Source: Collinsella sp. (GTDB lineage Bacteria > Actinomycetota > Coriobacteriia > Coriobacteriales > Coriobacteriaceae). Taken from it: a stretch of 51,344 nucleotides of DNA. Below the pieces are notes generated by a model. That model was not told the origin of the DNA and did not search any database. It was given only the letters and a program-made list of their open reading frames with translations. Made by a program: the position numbers and the translations under genes. Location of the stretch: NCBI GenBank assembly GCA_018376905.1, contig JAHAAK010000015.1, positions 1 through 51,344 on the forward strand, read 5' to 3'. Positions 17,425 to 25,266 of this stretch are shown here, piece by piece (positions within the stretch are counted from its first letter, which is position 1; each line of letters starts with the position of its first letter).

Positions 17425-18942
17425 CTAGTTGGTGCTCATTCGTTTTGCTGCGGACTCGACGTAGCTTGCCATCTCATCGACGTCGCAGACGTCTTCGAAA
17501 CGGACGGGCTTGGATTCGAGTTCGGCGAGCTGGGTCGGGGCGACCGTGTTGGTGGCCTGCTCGAGCACGCGCATGGCCTCAAAGTCGTCCTCGGGAACGT
17601 CGAGGCCCAGGGCGTCGCAGCAGGCGCGCGGGAACTTGTAGGGGCTGGCGGTCGAAAGCAGCACGCGAGCCTTGGCGCCCTCGGCGGGAGCGACCTTTTC
17701 AAAGACGTGATAGCCGCAAGCGGTGTGCGGGTCGATCACGTAGCCGTTGGCGTCCCAGCAACTCTTGATGGCAGCGCGGACCTCGTCCTCGCTGGCCCAG
17801 CCGCAGCCAAAGACGCTCTGAATCTTGGCCAGCAGCTCGGCGGGCACCTCGTAGCGACCAGTCTGTGCCAGCTGCTCCATAAGGCCGGCAACGAGCTCGC
17901 AGTCGCCGTCGGACAGGAAGTAGAGCATGCGCTCCAGGTTGGAGCTGATGAGGATGTCCATCGACGGCGAAATGGTCGTGAAGAACGGACGGTTGCGGTC
18001 GTAGACGCCGGTGGTCAGGAAGTCGGCAAGCACGTTGTTCTTGTCGCTCGCGACGATGAGCTTGGCGACGGGCAGGCCCATGCGCTTGGCGTAGTAGCCG
18101 GCCAAGATATCGCCAAAGTTGCCGGTGGGCACACAGAACTCTACGGCGTCGCCAGCCTCGATAGCGCCGGCGCGCAGCAGCTGCGCATAGGCGGCAAAGT
18201 AGTAGACGACCTGCGGTACCAGACGGCCGACATTGATAGAGTTGGCGCTCGAAAGCACCGTGCCGGCGGCTTCCAGGCGCTCGGCAAGCTCCTTATCGGC
18301 AAAGATGCGCTTGACGGCGCTCTGGGCGTCGTCAAAGTTGCCGCGGATGCCGCAGACGGCGACGTTGTCGCCCTCCTGCGTGGACATCTGCAGGTTCTGG
18401 ACGCGGCTAACCTTGCCCTCGGGATAAAAGACGGTGATGCCCGTGCCCGGAGCGTCGGCAAAACCGGCGAGCGCAGCCTTGCCCGTGTCGCCCGACGTGG
18501 CGGTGACGATCATGATGCGCTCGACGCCGCCGTCCTTGGCGGAAGTGCGGGCCATGAGGCGGGGGAGCATCTGCAGGGCGACGTCCTTGAAGGCGCTTGT
18601 GGGGCCGCCAAAGAGCTCCATCACATAGGTCTGAGGGGCGTCAGCGCCCGGCGCAGCGTCGAGTTTGACGAGCGGCGTAACCTCCTCACTCGCGAACGTG
18701 CCGCGGTATGCCTCGTCGACACACGCCGAAATTACTTCGGCCGTGTAATCATTCAGTAACATTCCCAACACATCTTGAGCGATTTCAAAGTACGATTTAT
18801 CTGCAAGCGAGCTGATATCGACCTGCTGGGTGCCGAGCTCGTCCGAGACAAACAAACCCCCGTCGGGAGCGATGCCGGTGCGGATTGCCACCTTACTTGA
18901 GCACGATAAAGTGCGTCCTCGTGTACTATGATAAGTTCCCAT
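17425..18942 (-). CDS. thrC: Threonine synthase
   Basis: A 505-residue PLP enzyme converting O-phosphohomoserine to threonine. It is of the long, proteobacterial/yeast-like type: N-terminal YHSTRG, substrate-cofactor motif GPTSAFKD with the PLP lysine, and ATSGDTGKAAL phosphate loop. The ATG at 18942 is chosen because GAGGAG lies about 9 bases upstream and the product starts MGTYHSTRG; the open frame extends 15 codons further with no support. It is transcribed divergently from lysC, with about 100 bases between the two starts, so the aspartate-to-threonine genes share a control region. Confidence 0.95.
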   Translation of the reverse strand: MGTYHSTRGRTLSCSSKVAIRTGIAPDGGLFVSDELGTQQVDISSLADKSYFEIAQDVLGMLLNDYTAEVISACVDEAYRGTFASEEVTPLVKLDAAPGADAPQTYVMELFGGPTSAFKDVALQMLPRLMARTSAKDGGVERIMIVTATSGDTGKAALAGFADAPGTGITVFYPEGKVSRVQNLQMSTQEGDNVAVCGIRGNFDDAQSAVKRIFADKELAERLEAAGTVLSSANSINVGRLVPQVVYYFAAYAQLLRAGAIEAGDAVEFCVPTGNFGDILAGYYAKRMGLPVAKLIVASDKNNVLADFLTTGVYDRNRPFFTTISPSMDILISSNLERMLYFLSDGDCELVAGLMEQLAQTGRYEVPAELLAKIQSVFGCGWASEDEVRAAIKSCWDANGYVIDPHTACGYHVFEKVAPAEGAKARVLLSTASPYKFPRACCDALGLDVPEDDFEAMRVLEQATNTVAPTQLAELESKPVRFEDVCDVDEMASYVESAAKRMSTN

Positions 18943-19045
18943 ATAACACTGCTCCTCGGATACCTTGGACCCAATCGGTGAAACCATGGTATCAGAGCAC
19001 GCAAAACAGGTTTGCAGAGGCTTTTAGAAAGGTAACCTCCACGCC
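18943..19045. promoter_or_regulatory. Divergent thrC/lysC control region
   Basis: The 103 bases between the two divergent starts must hold both promoters. I see no T-box or lysine riboswitch; the space is too short for either. No clear palindromic operator was found. Confidence 0.4.
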
Positions 19046-20434
19046 ATGATAAAAATTGCCAAGTTTGGCGGCTCGTCGGTCGCCGACGCCGAACACTTTA
19101 AGAAGATCAAGGCCATCGTCGATGCCGACCCTGCCCGCCGTTTTGTGGTGGTTTCTGCCTGCGGTCGCCGCTTTAAGGGCGACACCAAGGTGACCGACCT
19201 GCTCTACCTGGTTAACGCGCACGTTAAGTATCACGTGTCGTGTGAGGAGCTGCTCGAGGACATCGGCCAGCGCTATTTTGATATCGCTGACGAGCTGGAG
19301 CTCACCTATCCCATCCGCGAGGAGTTCGCGGCCTTTGCCGAGCGCGCCCGCTCGGGCGGCTACTCTACCGAGGAGCTCGTGAGCCGCGGCGAGTACTTCA
19401 CCGCTCGCCTGATGGCCGAGTACCTGGGCCTGCCGTTCCTGGACGCCGCGACGGTTGTGGCGTTCCATCACGACGGTACGCTCAGCATGAATCGCACCTC
19501 CGAGCTGGTGCAGGAGTACGGCCAGCAGGGCGGCTTTGTTATGCCCGGTTTCTACGGCGCGACGCGAGAGGGCCAGATCAAGCTGCTCGACCGTGGCGGC
19601 GGCGATATTTCCGGCTCGATTCTGGCCAAGTGCCTGGGCGCCGATCTGTACGAGAACTGGACCGACGTTTCGGGTTTCTATTCTGCCGATCCGCGTATTG
19701 TTCCCGAGGCTCAGCCCATTGCGCGCGTTACCTACGAGGAGCTGCGCGAGCTTTCGTACATGGGCGCAAGCGTCCTGCACGAGGAGGCCGTGTTCCCCGT
19801 GCGCGAGGCGGGTATTCCGCTGGTCATCAAGAACACCAATGCGCCGCAGGACCCCGGCACCATCATTAGCGAGACGGCTGACGAGGGCGAGGCAGAGCCC
19901 ATCATTACCGGCGTGACCGGCAAGCGCGGTTTTGTCGCCATCAACGTGGCCCGCGACCGCACCAAGCCTCGCGTCGGCTTTATGCGCCGCGCACTTTCGG
20001 TCTTCGAGCGCTATGACGTTTCCGTCGAGCACATGCCCACCGGTGTCGACCGCTTTGGCGCTGTGGTGCAGGAGCAGGACGTTCACGATTCGCTGTACTC
20101 GCTCGTGGGCGACATTCAGCAGGAGGTCGAGCCGCTCGAGATCGAGGTTGTCGAGGGCCTGGCGCTTATCGCGACCGTCGGCCGTAACCTGCGCGGTCGC
20201 GCAGGTATCTCGGGCCATCTGTTTGGCATGCTTGGCCAGGCCGGCGTGAGCGTGCGCATGATTTCGCAGAGCTGCGACGAGATCAACATCATTATCGGTG
20301 TCGAGGAGAAGGACTTCGACCTGGCGATTCGGACCATTTACCGTGCCTTCTCCGATGAGAACGGCATTGTGAAGGTCTCCGACCTGGAGGCTTCCGCGCC
20401 GGTCGATCCCGCCCTGGCTGCGCTCCACAAGTAG
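19046..20434 (+). CDS. lysC: Aspartate kinase
   Basis: A 462-residue kinase for the first step of the aspartate family (lysine, threonine, methionine). It has N-terminal KFGGSSVAD, the central LLDRGGGDISGS and WTDVSGFYSADPRIV motifs, and two C-terminal ACT regions (about 300-460) that usually bind feedback amino acids. The length fits the single-chain type with both ACT domains, not an alpha/beta pair. AGAAAGG lies 14 bases before the ATG. Its divergent partner is thrC and asd follows. Confidence 0.95.
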   Translation: MIKIAKFGGSSVADAEHFKKIKAIVDADPARRFVVVSACGRRFKGDTKVTDLLYLVNAHVKYHVSCEELLEDIGQRYFDIADELELTYPIREEFAAFAERARSGGYSTEELVSRGEYFTARLMAEYLGLPFLDAATVVAFHHDGTLSMNRTSELVQEYGQQGGFVMPGFYGATREGQIKLLDRGGGDISGSILAKCLGADLYENWTDVSGFYSADPRIVPEAQPIARVTYEELRELSYMGASVLHEEAVFPVREAGIPLVIKNTNAPQDPGTIISETADEGEAEPIITGVTGKRGFVAINVARDRTKPRVGFMRRALSVFERYDVSVEHMPTGVDRFGAVVQEQDVHDSLYSLVGDIQQEVEPLEIEVVEGLALIATVGRNLRGRAGISGHLFGMLGQAGVSVRMISQSCDEINIIIGVEEKDFDLAIRTIYRAFSDENGIVKVSDLEASAPVDPALAALHK

Positions 20435-20446
20435 CTACTATCTCGC

Positions 20447-20476
20447 TAGATTTTTGGGACTCGCCTCAAAAATCTA
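20447..20476 (+). terminator. Terminator after lysC
   Basis: Arms TAGATTTTTG and CAAAAATCTA flank a GGACTCGCCT-like loop 13 bases after the lysC stop. Confidence 0.6.
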
Positions 20477-20608
20477 CGGCGGGGCGTTTCGTTTCGGTTT
20501 CGTTTCGACGGGGCGGGTTTCGTGCCTGCCCCGTTCTTGTATACACTGGCAACAATAATCGGCCTGCTCGGCGTGCGGGCAAAAGCCACAACCTTTAAAG
20601 GGGGAAGC

Positions 20609-21634
20609 ATGAAACAGTACACGGTTGCTATTTTGGGCGCGACGGGAGTCGTGGGCACCCAGATGCTCGAGTGCCTCAACGAGCAGAAGTTTCCGGTCGG
20701 TAAGCTCAAGCTGCTGGCGAGCGCGCGCTCTGCGGGCAAGACCGTTGAGTTCCGCGGCGAGCAGATCGTAATCGAAGAGGCTTGCCCCGAGGCCTTTGAG
20801 GGCTGCGATATTGTGCTTGGCGCCGCCGGCGACGACATCGCCAAGGAGCTGCTGCCCGAGGCCGTCAAGCGCGGTGCCGTCGTGGTCGATAACAGCCATG
20901 CCTTCCGCATGGACCCCGAGGTGCCGCTGGTCGTGCCCGAGATCAATGCCGACGATATCAAGTGGCATCACGGCCTTATCGCCAACCCCAACTGCGCGAC
21001 CATCATCGGCCTGGTTCCCACGTGGCCGCTGCATCAGCTCGCCGGTGTGAAGCGCATGATCGTCTCGACGTATCAGGCGGCTTCGGGTGCCGGCGCTCCC
21101 GGTATGGCCGAGCTCGAGGCTCAGCTGGCCGCCCTGGGCCGCGGCGAGGAGATTCCCGAGCCGCGCGCGTTTGCCGCCCAGCTGGCGAGCAACCTGATTC
21201 CGCAGATCGGCGGCGTCAAGGAGGAAGGCTTTACCTCCGAGGAGATGAAGCTGCAGAACGAGGGCCGTAAGATCATGCACCTGCCCGAGTTGCGCGTGAA
21301 CTGCACCTGCGTGCGCGTGCCCGTGCTGCGTTCGCACTCCGAGAGCATTACGCTCGAGTTTGAGCGCGATATTACGGTCGAGGAGGCTCGTGCTGCGCTG
21401 GCTGCCGCTCCCGGCGTCAAGCTGGTTGACGATATGGCTGCCGAGGATGCACACGACCGTTTCCCCATGCCGATGGATACGTCCGACCAGGACCTGATTT
21501 GGGTCGGTCGCGTGCGCCGCGACATCTCGAACCCCGAGGCCGCGCGCGGTATCACCTTCTGGTGCTGCGGCGACCAAATCCGTAAGGGCGCGGCAACCAA
21601 CGCCGTCCAGATCGCTAAGCTGCTCTGCGAGTAG
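20609..21634 (+). CDS. asd: Aspartate-semialdehyde dehydrogenase
   Basis: A 341-residue NADPH enzyme reducing aspartyl phosphate to the semialdehyde. It shows the nucleotide loop GATGVVGTQML at the N-terminus, the catalytic cysteine in NPNCATI (C129) and the SGAGAPGM segment. ATG 20609 follows AAAGGGGGAA at good spacing; the open frame upstream to 20522 is not conserved. It is downstream of lysC, separated by a terminator hairpin, so it probably has its own promoter. Confidence 0.95.
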   Translation: MKQYTVAILGATGVVGTQMLECLNEQKFPVGKLKLLASARSAGKTVEFRGEQIVIEEACPEAFEGCDIVLGAAGDDIAKELLPEAVKRGAVVVDNSHAFRMDPEVPLVVPEINADDIKWHHGLIANPNCATIIGLVPTWPLHQLAGVKRMIVSTYQAASGAGAPGMAELEAQLAALGRGEEIPEPRAFAAQLASNLIPQIGGVKEEGFTSEEMKLQNEGRKIMHLPELRVNCTCVRVPVLRSHSESITLEFERDITVEEARAALAAAPGVKLVDDMAAEDAHDRFPMPMDTSDQDLIWVGRVRRDISNPEAARGITFWCCGDQIRKGAATNAVQIAKLLCE

Positions 21635-21646
21635 TGTGACCTGTCC

Positions 21647-21776
21647 GGCGGTGGCCGGGCTTGGTTTTCAGAACGTCCTCGACCATGTGTGGCGCCTTGT
21701 CCTGCTCCTTCGGAGCCGCGGACAAGGCGCCACACTGGTCTGCGGAGTGTTCTGAAAACCAAGCCCGGCCCCCGCC
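21647..21776. repeat. Nested-hairpin element, family C, copy 4 (compensatory variant)
   Basis: Outer arms 21647-21674 and 21749-21776 pair over 28 bases with one or two mismatches; inner arms 21688-21702 and 21720-21734 are perfect. The conserved bulges GTCCTC, ATG and TGCGG are kept, but the middle helix is GACC/GGTC instead of GGAC/GTCC. This base-pair swap with conserved flanks supports a selected folded structure. It directly follows asd. Confidence 0.8.
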
Positions 21777-21933
21777 TGCGATGACGCTGCTACGAGCGGC
21801 CTGCGATGGGGCCGTTGTCGGTTGGGACTGCTGGGCTGATGTGGGGGCACGTGGCTGTTGCGGGCCCTGGTCCCGGCGGCGGCCTCGGCGCTTCGCGCCT
21901 GCTGCCTGCGGGGACTTTGGGGTGGGGCCGAAT
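21777..21933. other. GC-rich intergenic stretch without recognisable gene
   Basis: This piece has short local palindromes but no credible reading frame with a ribosome binding site and no protein family I recognise. It lies between two large palindromic elements. Confidence 0.4.
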
Positions 21934-22115
21934 CGAAGGTGAATGGTTTTCCGAGAAGTGAACGACCTATTTTGGACCCTTGAAGCATTGGCATATTTTT
22001 GCCGCCATTTCCTGCGGTTTTATCGCATGAATCCTGCTGTTTTGCAGTCAAAAAATGCGGATGCTTCGGGGCCCTAGTTTTACTCGTTCACTTCTCGGAA
22101 AACCATTCACCTTCG
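21934..22115. repeat. 182-bp element with perfect 32-bp inverted ends, family B copy 1
   Basis: Bases 21934-21965 and 22084-22115 are exact reverse complements over 32 bases. The interior continues the pairing imperfectly (GAAGCAT/ATGCTTC, then GCAT...ATTTTT/AAAAAATGC). The tip holds CCTGCGGTTTTAT (22011-22023), which recurs exactly at 28653-28665. No transposase and no obvious target-site duplication are present. It may be a MITE-like element or a very long RNA hairpin. Confidence 0.8.
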
Positions 22116-22273
22116 TTTTTGCCGGACATCGTTTTGGGCGTTGCGACTCGGTATCGGCCGATATTGAGAGGGAAAACGCCCTCTCTTGGACAATCGAGTC
22201 TGTCCGGACGTATCTGCGAGGTTGTCTGCACAATTCGCGGTATTATGGTGCGGAGTTTTGAAAGGAGCCGCTG
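22116..22273 (+). promoter_or_regulatory. Upstream region of ogt
   Basis: It contains a small hairpin GAGAGGG/CCCTCTC (about 22166-22186), a -10-like TATTAT near 22240 and the ribosome binding site AAAGGAG (22261-22267). No specific operator identified. Confidence 0.35.
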
Positions 22274-22852
22274 GTGGTCACGACGACGTTTGCTTCGCCT
22301 TTGGGCGAAATCCTGCTTGCCGCTGATGGCCGCGGTCTGACGGGGCTTTGGTTTGAGGGGCAGGAGCATTTTGGCTCCACGCTTCTCCGGGAAGACTCCG
22401 AACATGTTGAAGGCGCCGACGCGGTTTCCGGTACTGGTGGCATGTCGTCGGTGAGTCCGGCAAATGGCGCGGCTTCTTCGGTGCTTGAGCGTTCTTGGGC
22501 GTGGCTGAATGCTTATTTTGCGGGGCAGGAGCCTCGGTTTACGCCGCCGTTGCATATGATTGGTACGGCGTTTCAGCGCGAGGTTTGGTTTGAGCTGCTT
22601 TCTATCCCGCGTGGCGAGGTCGCTACGTATGGTGAGATCGCCCAGCGTGTTGCGGCTCGACATCGTGTGCCGGGAAACGAGGCTCCTGTTGTGTCCCCAC
22701 GTGCCGTGGGGGCTGCGGTTGCACGCAATCCCATTTCGATTATCGTGCCGTGCCATCGCGTGGTTGCCGCCGACGGCTCGCTTAACGGATATGCCGGCGG
22801 GCTTGATCGCAAGGAGTGGCTGCTTCGGCTTGAGGGCGCGTACGAGGAATAA
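22274..22852 (+). CDS. ogt: Methylated-DNA--protein-cysteine methyltransferase
   Basis: A 192-residue suicide repair enzyme that takes methyl groups from O6-methylguanine. The acceptor cysteine is C160 in IVPCHRVV, preceded by the DNA-binding region GEVATYGEIA and RAVGAAVARNP. The N-terminal half is the usual poorly conserved domain, with a low-complexity insert near 45-70. The GTG start has AAAGGAG 6 bases upstream. Confidence 0.93.
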   Translation: MVTTTFASPLGEILLAADGRGLTGLWFEGQEHFGSTLLREDSEHVEGADAVSGTGGMSSVSPANGAASSVLERSWAWLNAYFAGQEPRFTPPLHMIGTAFQREVWFELLSIPRGEVATYGEIAQRVAARHRVPGNEAPVVSPRAVGAAVARNPISIIVPCHRVVAADGSLNGYAGGLDRKEWLLRLEGAYEE

Positions 22853-22916
22853 CGTTCGAGCACTTTGCATAGCCAAGACGCCGTTTCCGGTTGAGACCAC
22901 CTGCTTGGACATCCAT

Positions 22917-23123
22917 CTACGCCCGCTTTTGCAGGGCGTAGATCGACTTATCCATGTTGAACAGGTAAGCCACGACGCAGACAATAAAGAACTTCGGCAA
23001 GTCGCCAAAGCCGAAGACTTCGCAGCCAATAAGGATCGGCGCGAGCAGCGTATTGGTGGCGCTGCCAAAGACGGCGGCGTATCCCAGCGCGGCGCAAAGC
23101 GCGATGGGCATGCCGAGTTGAGC
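22917..23123 (-). pseudogene. C-terminal remnant of a ClC-type chloride channel
   Basis: About 68 residues remain, including ALGYAAVFGSATNTLLAPILIG and a final membrane span FFIVCVVAYLFN, typical of the end of voltage-gated chloride channel family proteins (usually about 400 residues or more). It lacks its own start and is joined directly to the 5' fragment of an Abi_2 gene in another frame. I infer a deletion that fused two unrelated genes. Confidence 0.65.
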
Positions 23124-23479
23124 CTCGTTATGGCGACATCTGGGTAACAGAAAGGCCCGCGTTCCTCAGAGGCAAGATAGGCAATTCTGCTTCTGAGGTA
23201 GATCTCAATTCTGTCGACCGCATCAAACATTAACTGCCGGAGGGCTCGGTCAAATTCATACGTGTAGATGATGGTTTCGAATGTTGTGCCTTCGCGAAAG
23301 ATGGTAATCCCGGACTTGCATTTGGTTTTGCAGGGAAACCAGTAGGCCGACAGTTTGTAGTGGCCGACTTCGACCAAAGCTCGCTCGAGTTCGTTTTGAT
23401 CAGAGCACTTAAGACCCTTGTTTTCTGTCAATAGTGCTATCTGTTCGTTGATGGATATCCGCGACTTCCGGTATTTCAT
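23124..23479 (-). pseudogene. Abi_2-family abortive-infection protein, 3'-truncated
   Basis: The first about 117 residues match the Abi_2 (AbiD/AbiF-like) phage-defence family: INEQIALLTENKGL, VGHYKLSAYWFP, FREGTTFETI, EFDRALRQLMFDAVDRIE and RSRIAYLASEERGPFCY. The family is usually around 300 residues, but here similarity stops at the junction with the ClC fragment near 23124. AAGAGG precedes the ATG. The frame then runs on through unrelated sequence antisense to ogt, so any product would have a nonsense tail. It is a remnant of a defence gene. Confidence 0.75.
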
Positions 23480-23650
23480 TTAAGCCTCTTGATAGAAAAA
23501 GGGCTGGAGTTGCGCATCGTTGAGAGGCTTTCCAGCTTTAGCAAAACAAACTTATAAGATGCGACGGGCCGCGTCAAGATAATTACCGGACGGTCTAGGA
23601 GGCGGCTGGTTGGCTGGCTTAAAACCTAGCGCGTGAAATGACGCTCCATG

Positions 23651-24289
23651 CTAATCAGCGCGCTTGATAGGATGACGAACCACAGTCTTAAGTTTCTCCG
23701 GTGCACATTTGCGCGGATCGGAGAGATAGATTTCGTGATGTAAGCGGGTGTCTGAGAAGTCGGGGGAATAGCCCTGCTCGGTCGCGTATTCATACATAGC
23801 GTCTACGGTTGCCGGCTCGCTGTCATAGGGTCCGGTATGCATGCATTGAACGCAGAGACCCTCGTCAACTTTAAGCAGCTCGACGGCAGAAAAGTCCAGT
23901 TTCTTTTTGGTCGTGGCTTCCGCGACTGCCCAGTCAAAATCATCTCGGCTGACGAAATCGGGCAGGCGGATGCACGAGATAAAGTTGAAATCGTCCTTGC
24001 GTACATAATCGATGTCGCCGCTCGGGGAGTCTTGCCACCAGAATCCCTCGAGCGGCGGTACTACAAAGTCGAAATAGCCCTCGATACTCCTTGAGCCTTT
24101 CTTCGACATCTTGACGGTATAGGCGATGCCGTAAAGCAGTGGCAGGGCGTTTTGATACTCGCCACCTTCGGTATTTGGGTCGCCCTTTCCGCGAACGGCA
24201 ACGTAGCTCATAGGCGGGACAGTTACGATACTCGGCTTGCTTGCAGGTTTGTAGAGCTCCTTGCATTCCTTCTTAAAGTCGAACGCCAT
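23651..24289 (-). CDS. GyrI-like small-molecule-binding domain protein
   Basis: A 212-residue cytoplasmic protein of the GyrI-like (PF06445-type) family. The pattern MSYVAVRGKGDPNTEGGEYQ at the start, KKGSRSIEGYFDFVVPPLEGFWW and the C-terminal LHHEIYLSDPRKCAPEKLKTVVRHPI is typical of the single-domain members. These bind hydrophobic small molecules or hydrolyse cyclic adducts in some cases; the role here is unknown. AAAGGCGG lies upstream of the ATG. It is transcribed away from the ABC exporter genes. Confidence 0.85.
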   Translation of the reverse strand: MAFDFKKECKELYKPASKPSIVTVPPMSYVAVRGKGDPNTEGGEYQNALPLLYGIAYTVKMSKKGSRSIEGYFDFVVPPLEGFWWQDSPSGDIDYVRKDDFNFISCIRLPDFVSRDDFDWAVAEATTKKKLDFSAVELLKVDEGLCVQCMHTGPYDSEPATVDAMYEYATEQGYSPDFSDTRLHHEIYLSDPRKCAPEKLKTVVRHPIKRAD

Positions 24290-24474
24290 GTTGGCCGCCT
24301 TTCTGCGTATTGGCCTGCTTAGATAGTGGAATCATATCATAGAAACGAACAGCTGTTCGAATAATCGGCTGACAGATAGAGATGCGCGCGTTGTGTTTGG
24401 CGGTCGGCCTGACGCCGTCGATGATTTCTCTGCCTCCCCGGCTCCTAATCTATGGCTGTCGTTTCCCCATATAA

Positions 24475-24510
24475 AACCTGCCAAAATAAACCTGTCCCTT
24501 TTTGGTCGGT
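24475..24510 (-). repeat. GGGACAG hairpin element, copy 2 (reverse orientation)
   Basis: AACCTGCCAAAA (24475-24486) pairs imperfectly with TTTTGGTCGGT (24500-24510) around AATAAACCTGTCCCT, the reverse complement of the conserved GGGACAG loop. It lies upstream of the ABC exporter operon and mirrors copy 3 just after that operon. Confidence 0.65.
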
Positions 24511-24559
24511 GCGAAATGGGTAATACTAAAGAGTTATCCGACCAGATGGGAATTAATCG

Positions 24560-25261
<702 letters not shown>

Positions 25262-25266
25262 CGCCC

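Noticed and set aside
18943..19045. Lysine riboswitch or T-box upstream of lysC/thrC
   Set aside because: The interval is only about 100 bases and shows no conserved riboswitch core or T-box sequence.
22088..23120. Continuation of the Abi_2 frame to 463 residues
   Set aside because: Similarity to Abi_2 ends at about 23124; the rest is low-complexity translation antisense to ogt and across a palindrome.
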